Shown here: positions 5,923 to 8,160 of the stretch, piece after piece
Position numbering within the stretch: position 1 is the first letter of the stretch
How the letters are laid out: each line of letters opens with the position of its first letter
DNA from: an uncultured Clostridia bacterium
GTDB taxonomy: Bacteria; Bacillota; Clostridia; Oscillospirales; Acutalibacteraceae
Direction of reading: 5' to 3'
Assembly (NCBI GenBank): GCA_946405565.1
Contig: CAMJHU010000065.1
Location: 1-8,160, forward strand
Length of the DNA stretch: 8,160 nucleotides
Program-made: the position numbers and the translations under genes
The notes under the pieces: generated by a model
The model's input: the letters and a program-made list of their open reading frames with translations, nothing else
Databases searched by the model: none
What the model was told of the DNA's origin: nothing

Positions 5923-6447
5923 TTAAATCTCGTCAGTAGATTGCGGGACATAACTGCTGTTGCGCGGCAGACCGAGCGAAATCATCACGGTTTCCTCTTT
6001 TTCTCTCATGCGCACAGCCTCCAGACCTCCCTGCTCATGGTCATATCCCAGCAAGTGAAGCATGGAATGTACGGTAAGATAACCAATTTCACGCTGCAGC
6101 GAATGACCATAACGCTTGGCCTGCTCCACCGCAATGGGTACACACAGCACAATGTCACCCAATTGCTTGGCGCCTGTTTCCGGATTGATGTCATAATCGC
6201 CGTTGACACCAAGCGGGAAAGAAAGGACGTCGGTGGGATAATCATTATGCCGGAATTCCGCGTTGAGACGCTGAATCTCTTCATTATCCACAAATGTCAC
6301 ACTCACTTCACAGGGTCCGGCAATCTGTTCCAGCTGCAAAACGGCGTTGCAGCATCTTCTGATAAGCAGTCGAATGCCGGTAGGTACTCTCACCGCACGC
6401 TGCTGATCACTGATAATTACTTTTGTTCTGCCAGTGGTATTATCCAT
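5923..6447 (-). CDS. ybeY: YbeY, endoribonuclease/rRNA maturation factor
   Basis: YbeY is a small zinc-dependent protein needed for 16S rRNA 3'-end maturation and ribosome quality control. The 174 residues contain the family's LNAEFRHNDYPTDVLSFPL region (61-79) and the zinc signature HSMLHLLGYDH with H127, H131 and H137. The length is normal for the family. The ATG at 6447 overlaps the end of phoH by 8 bp (ATGGATAA). A GGAGG lies 12 nt upstream inside phoH, so translational coupling is likely. In many Firmicutes dgkA and era follow ybeY. Here the unit ends at a terminator instead. The open frame on the opposite strand is a shadow. Confidence 0.96.
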   Translation of the reverse strand: MDNTTGRTKVIISDQQRAVRVPTGIRLLIRRCCNAVLQLEQIAGPCEVSVTFVDNEEIQRLNAEFRHNDYPTDVLSFPLGVNGDYDINPETGAKQLGDIVLCVPIAVEQAKRYGHSLQREIGYLTVHSMLHLLGYDHEQGGLEAVRMREKEETVMISLGLPRNSSYVPQSTDEI

Positions 6448-7435
6448 GTTTCGCTTTGGCCTCCTCACTTTTCTCGTAAGCCTTGATGATATCCTGCACG
6501 AGCTTATGACGAACGACATCCCGTCCGGTAAAACGCACAATAGCGATATCATCAGTATGATTCAATATGCGGACTGCTTCAGACAGTCCTGATTTTTTGC
6601 CGTCAGGCAGATCGATCTGGGTGATATCACCATTGACCACCATTTTCGAACGGAAGCCGAGACGGGTCAAGAACATTTTCATTTGCTCCCGGGAGGTATT
6701 CTGTGCCTCATCGAGAATGATAAAGCTGTCATCGAGCGTTCTGCCGCGCATATATGCCAGCGGCGCCACTTCAATGGTGCCTCGTTCGAGACAGCGCTGG
6801 TATCCTTCCGCTCCCAGCATATCAAAAAGCGCGTCGTAGAGCGGTCGCAGGTAAGGGTCGATCTTGGATTGGAGGTCACCGGGCAAAAATCCCAGCTTTT
6901 CCCCCGCCTCGACCGCCGGGCGCGTGAGAATGATGCGATCCGCCTCACCCCGCCGAAACGCCGCCACTGCCATGGCGACGGCGAGATAGGTTTTGCCGGT
7001 GCCGGCAGGACCGACACCGAACGTGATGGAATGCGTTTGAATTGCTTCGACATATCGTCCCTGACCTAACGTTTTCGGCTTGATGGGTTTGCCTTTTGAC
7101 GTCACGCAAATACATTCATCAGGCATCTGCTGTATCAAACCCTCCGCGTCAGTGCCGTCCGCAGTCTCTTCTACAAGGGAAATGCCGTACCTCACAGCCT
7201 GTTCGTCCAGAATCTCTCCCTGTTTCAGCCGGGCAATCAGAAACCGCACGGTTTTGGCGGCACGACGCACGTCCTCCTGCCGCTGACCCGACAGCTTTAT
7301 CTCTGAGCCGCGGGATACAATATCCACATGGAAGGTATTCTGAAGCAGCCGGATATTTTCATCAAAGCTGCCAAACAAACCGGCTGCAATCTCCGGGCTG
7401 TCGATAAATTCTCCAGGAACGATTTCCTCGTACAA
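6440..7435 (-). CDS. phoH: PhoH-like ATPase
   Basis: PhoH proteins are cytoplasmic P-loop NTPases, linked by gene context and some biochemistry to RNA metabolism and often encoded next to ybeY. Numbered from the chosen start, the protein has an N-terminal KH-like region (about 10-75), Walker A GPAGTGKT (142-149), the family motif ILTRPAVEAGEKLGFLPGD (169-187), Walker B IILDEAQN (239-246) and VVNGDITQIDLP (266-277), for 331 residues. I chose the TTG at 7435 because AGAGGAG lies 10 nt upstream and the protein then starts near the usual family start. In-frame ATG (7468) and TTG (7474) codons exist but lack a ribosome binding site. The promoter and a long leader lie upstream. ybeY overlaps the 3' end. 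Confidence 0.96.
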   Translation of the reverse strand: MYEEIVPGEFIDSPEIAAGLFGSFDENIRLLQNTFHVDIVSRGSEIKLSGQRQEDVRRAAKTVRFLIARLKQGEILDEQAVRYGISLVEETADGTDAEGLIQQMPDECICVTSKGKPIKPKTLGQGRYVEAIQTHSITFGVGPAGTGKTYLAVAMAVAAFRRGEADRIILTRPAVEAGEKLGFLPGDLQSKIDPYLRPLYDALFDMLGAEGYQRCLERGTIEVAPLAYMRGRTLDDSFIILDEAQNTSREQMKMFLTRLGFRSKMVVNGDITQIDLPDGKKSGLSEAVRILNHTDDIAIVRFTGRDVVRHKLVQDIIKAYEKSEEAKAKHG

Positions 7436-7445
7436 TACAGAAGGA

Positions 7446-7452
7446 CTCCTCT
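7446..7452 (-). promoter_or_regulatory. Ribosome binding site of phoH that points to a TTG start
   Basis: AGAGGAG on the minus strand is spaced 10 nt from the TTG at 7435. The upstream in-frame ATG at 7468 has no purine-rich site. If the ATG were used, this strong site would lie inside the gene. It is the main argument for the rare start codon. Confidence 0.6.
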
Positions 7453-7512
7453 CACATTCACAATTCATTCTCAAACTGTCATGCCACTGATCGTCACGGA
7501 AAAACGCCGATT

Positions 7513-7611
7513 AGGGACACGACGTACAAGCAAAGTCCCTTGCCGTATCAGAAACGCAGCCGTGCGGACAGTCCCACCGAATGAGCGAAAAAACGGTGAA
7601 AACCACACAGC
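7513..7611 (-). promoter_or_regulatory. Structured 5' leader of phoH with two hairpins
   Basis: In the roughly 200-nt leader, minus strand, GCTGTGTGG pairs with CCGCACGGC (two G-U pairs), and inside it CACCG pairs with CGGTG. Downstream, AGGGAC pairs with GTCCCT around 16 nt, followed after 8 nt by TTTTT. CAAG and CTTG in the second region could form a competing stem. No known riboswitch or ribosomal-leader class is recognised. The pairings were drawn by eye. Confidence 0.4.
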
Positions 7612-7640
7612 CCGCCTACAACAATTGACTTTACCATAGT

Positions 7641-7669
7641 AGTATAACACACGTTTTTTAAATAGTCAC
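7641..7669 (-). promoter_or_regulatory. Promoter of phoH-ybeY
   Basis: On the minus strand GTGACT (7669-7664), a 17-nt spacer and TATACT (7646-7641) with a TG extension before the -10 form a good sigma-A promoter. The start would be near 7634, giving a leader of about 200 nt. Confidence 0.65.
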
Positions 7670-7674
7670 TATTT
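7660..7674. repeat. Perfect 15-bp palindrome over the phoH -35 box
   Basis: AAATAGT, a central C, then ACTATTT gives perfect 7-bp arms. It contains the whole -35 hexamer of the minus-strand promoter. A one-base centre cannot form an RNA loop, so a dimeric repressor site is the more natural reading. Confidence 0.5.
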
Positions 7675-7834
7675 TTTAGAAAAAAATACAAAAATTTTAT
7701 ATTTTTTTAACAAATTATTTGATCCTTGCTTCAGAAGTATCTGACATCTGCTTTCTTTCGGTCTTTAAAAAACAACATTCTTTTAACCTATAAATGAGCA
7801 CAATAAAAAAGTGTACAAAAAATATTGATATACC
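7675..7834. other. AT-rich intergenic DNA between phoH and the PadR gene
   Basis: No gene is seen here. The stretch is strongly AT-rich, with A and T tracts. It holds a near-palindrome in which seven A plus TA (7680-7688) mirror TA plus seven T (7700-7708). Phased A/T tracts could bend DNA or act as UP elements for the flanking promoters. No GC-containing terminator stem is visible. Confidence 0.5.
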
Positions 7835-7863
7835 TTGACAAGTGATATACTTCGTGATATGAT
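7835..7863 (+). promoter_or_regulatory. Promoter of the PadR-family gene, with TGATAT repeats
   Basis: Consensus TTGACA (7835-7840), a 17-nt spacer and TATGAT (7858-7863) with an upstream TG form a strong promoter. TGATAT occurs at 7826, 7843 and 7855. The first two copies extend to TGATATAC and lie 17 bp apart, and TATAC (7846-7850) is mirrored by GTATA further on. These elements overlap the promoter and may be an autoregulatory operator. Confidence 0.8.
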
Positions 7864-7887
7864 GTATAACATGAAAGGAGGTATAGT

Positions 7888-8160
7888 ATGGATATTCAGC
7901 TGAAGCGAGGTTTTTTGGAAATCTGCGTTCTTGCTGCCATCAAGAATGAGGATTCATACGGCTACAAAATCATCAAAGATCTCAAGCCGTATATCGAGCT
8001 TTCGGAATCGACCTTATACACCATACTCAAACGTCTGGAATCCGCGAAGATGCTGACGGTGCAAACCGCGGAACACGACGGAAGACTTCGGAAATACTAT
8101 CATATCACCGAAGCGGGCTTGCAACGTATCGAGGAATTCAAAGCCGAATGGAAGGAATTG
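7888..8160 (+). CDS. PadR-family transcriptional regulator, N-terminal part (runs off the right edge)
   Basis: The 91 visible residues form a PadR-type winged helix. They read MDIQLKRGFLEICVLAAI, then SYGYKIIKDL (23-32), the recognition-helix region SESTLYTILKRLE (39-51) and the wing DGRLRKYYHITEAG (64-77). PadR proteins are dimeric DNA-binding repressors that often control their own promoter and a neighbouring membrane-protein or transporter gene. The ATG has AAAGGAGGT about 6 nt upstream and a near-consensus promoter. The C-terminal dimerisation helix lies outside the window, so short and long PadR subtypes cannot be told apart. The genes it controls probably lie further right. Confidence 0.93.
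   Translation, partial: MDIQLKRGFLEICVLAAIKNEDSYGYKIIKDLKPYIELSESTLYTILKRLESAKMLTVQTAEHDGRLRKYYHITEAGLQRIEEFKAEWKEL

Noticed and set aside
5857..6486. 209-codon open frame on the plus strand
   Set aside because: Antisense to ybeY, which carries the zinc motif. The frame also begins inside the terminator hairpin.
7625..7646. TTGACT followed by TATAAC on the plus strand
   Set aside because: Spacing is about 12 nt and no plus-strand gene follows closely. The minus-strand phoH promoter explains this region better.

Overview
The window looks like a chromosomal segment of a clostridial Firmicute, probably of the Ruminococcaceae/Oscillospiraceae type. The pointers are an RNase J with a clostridial-style basic N-terminal extension, a PhoH-YbeY pair, strong GGAGG ribosome binding sites, textbook sigma-A promoters, a PadR regulator with a TTGACA/TATGAT promoter, and roughly balanced base composition with AT-rich intergenic DNA. 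The taxon is inferred from style and gene content, because no marker such as rRNA is present.

Left part (1-1972, minus strand): the 5' portion of an RNase J gene runs off the left edge. It has its own strong promoter and a leader of about 200 nt that contains a terminator-like hairpin with a U-tract, a possible attenuator. Upstream of it lies a cysteine-rich polytopic membrane protein of unknown function.

Centre (2002-5910, plus strand): one strong promoter, overlapping a weaker divergent one, starts a run of closely spaced genes with no visible internal promoter or terminator. They are a PLP aminotransferase, an acyltransferase-3 membrane protein whose frame breaks at a T8 tract, a small acidic proline/glutamate-rich lipoprotein, and a radical SAM/SPASM enzyme directly behind it. 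A long bidirectional terminator closes the run. The lipoprotein-radical SAM pair resembles a peptide-maturase system in which the lipoprotein is the substrate. It is the best candidate here for an undescribed system. The aminotransferase and acyltransferase may only share the transcript.

Right part (5923-8160): ybeY and phoH overlap by 8 bp on the minus strand and are read from an upstream promoter through a structured leader of about 200 nt. An exact 15-bp palindrome covers the phoH -35 box. Divergently, a PadR-family regulator gene begins at 7888 behind a near-consensus promoter with TGATAT repeats and runs off the right edge. RNase J and YbeY both act in RNA metabolism, and PhoH is commonly linked to it. 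The central operon looks like accessory cell-surface modification.
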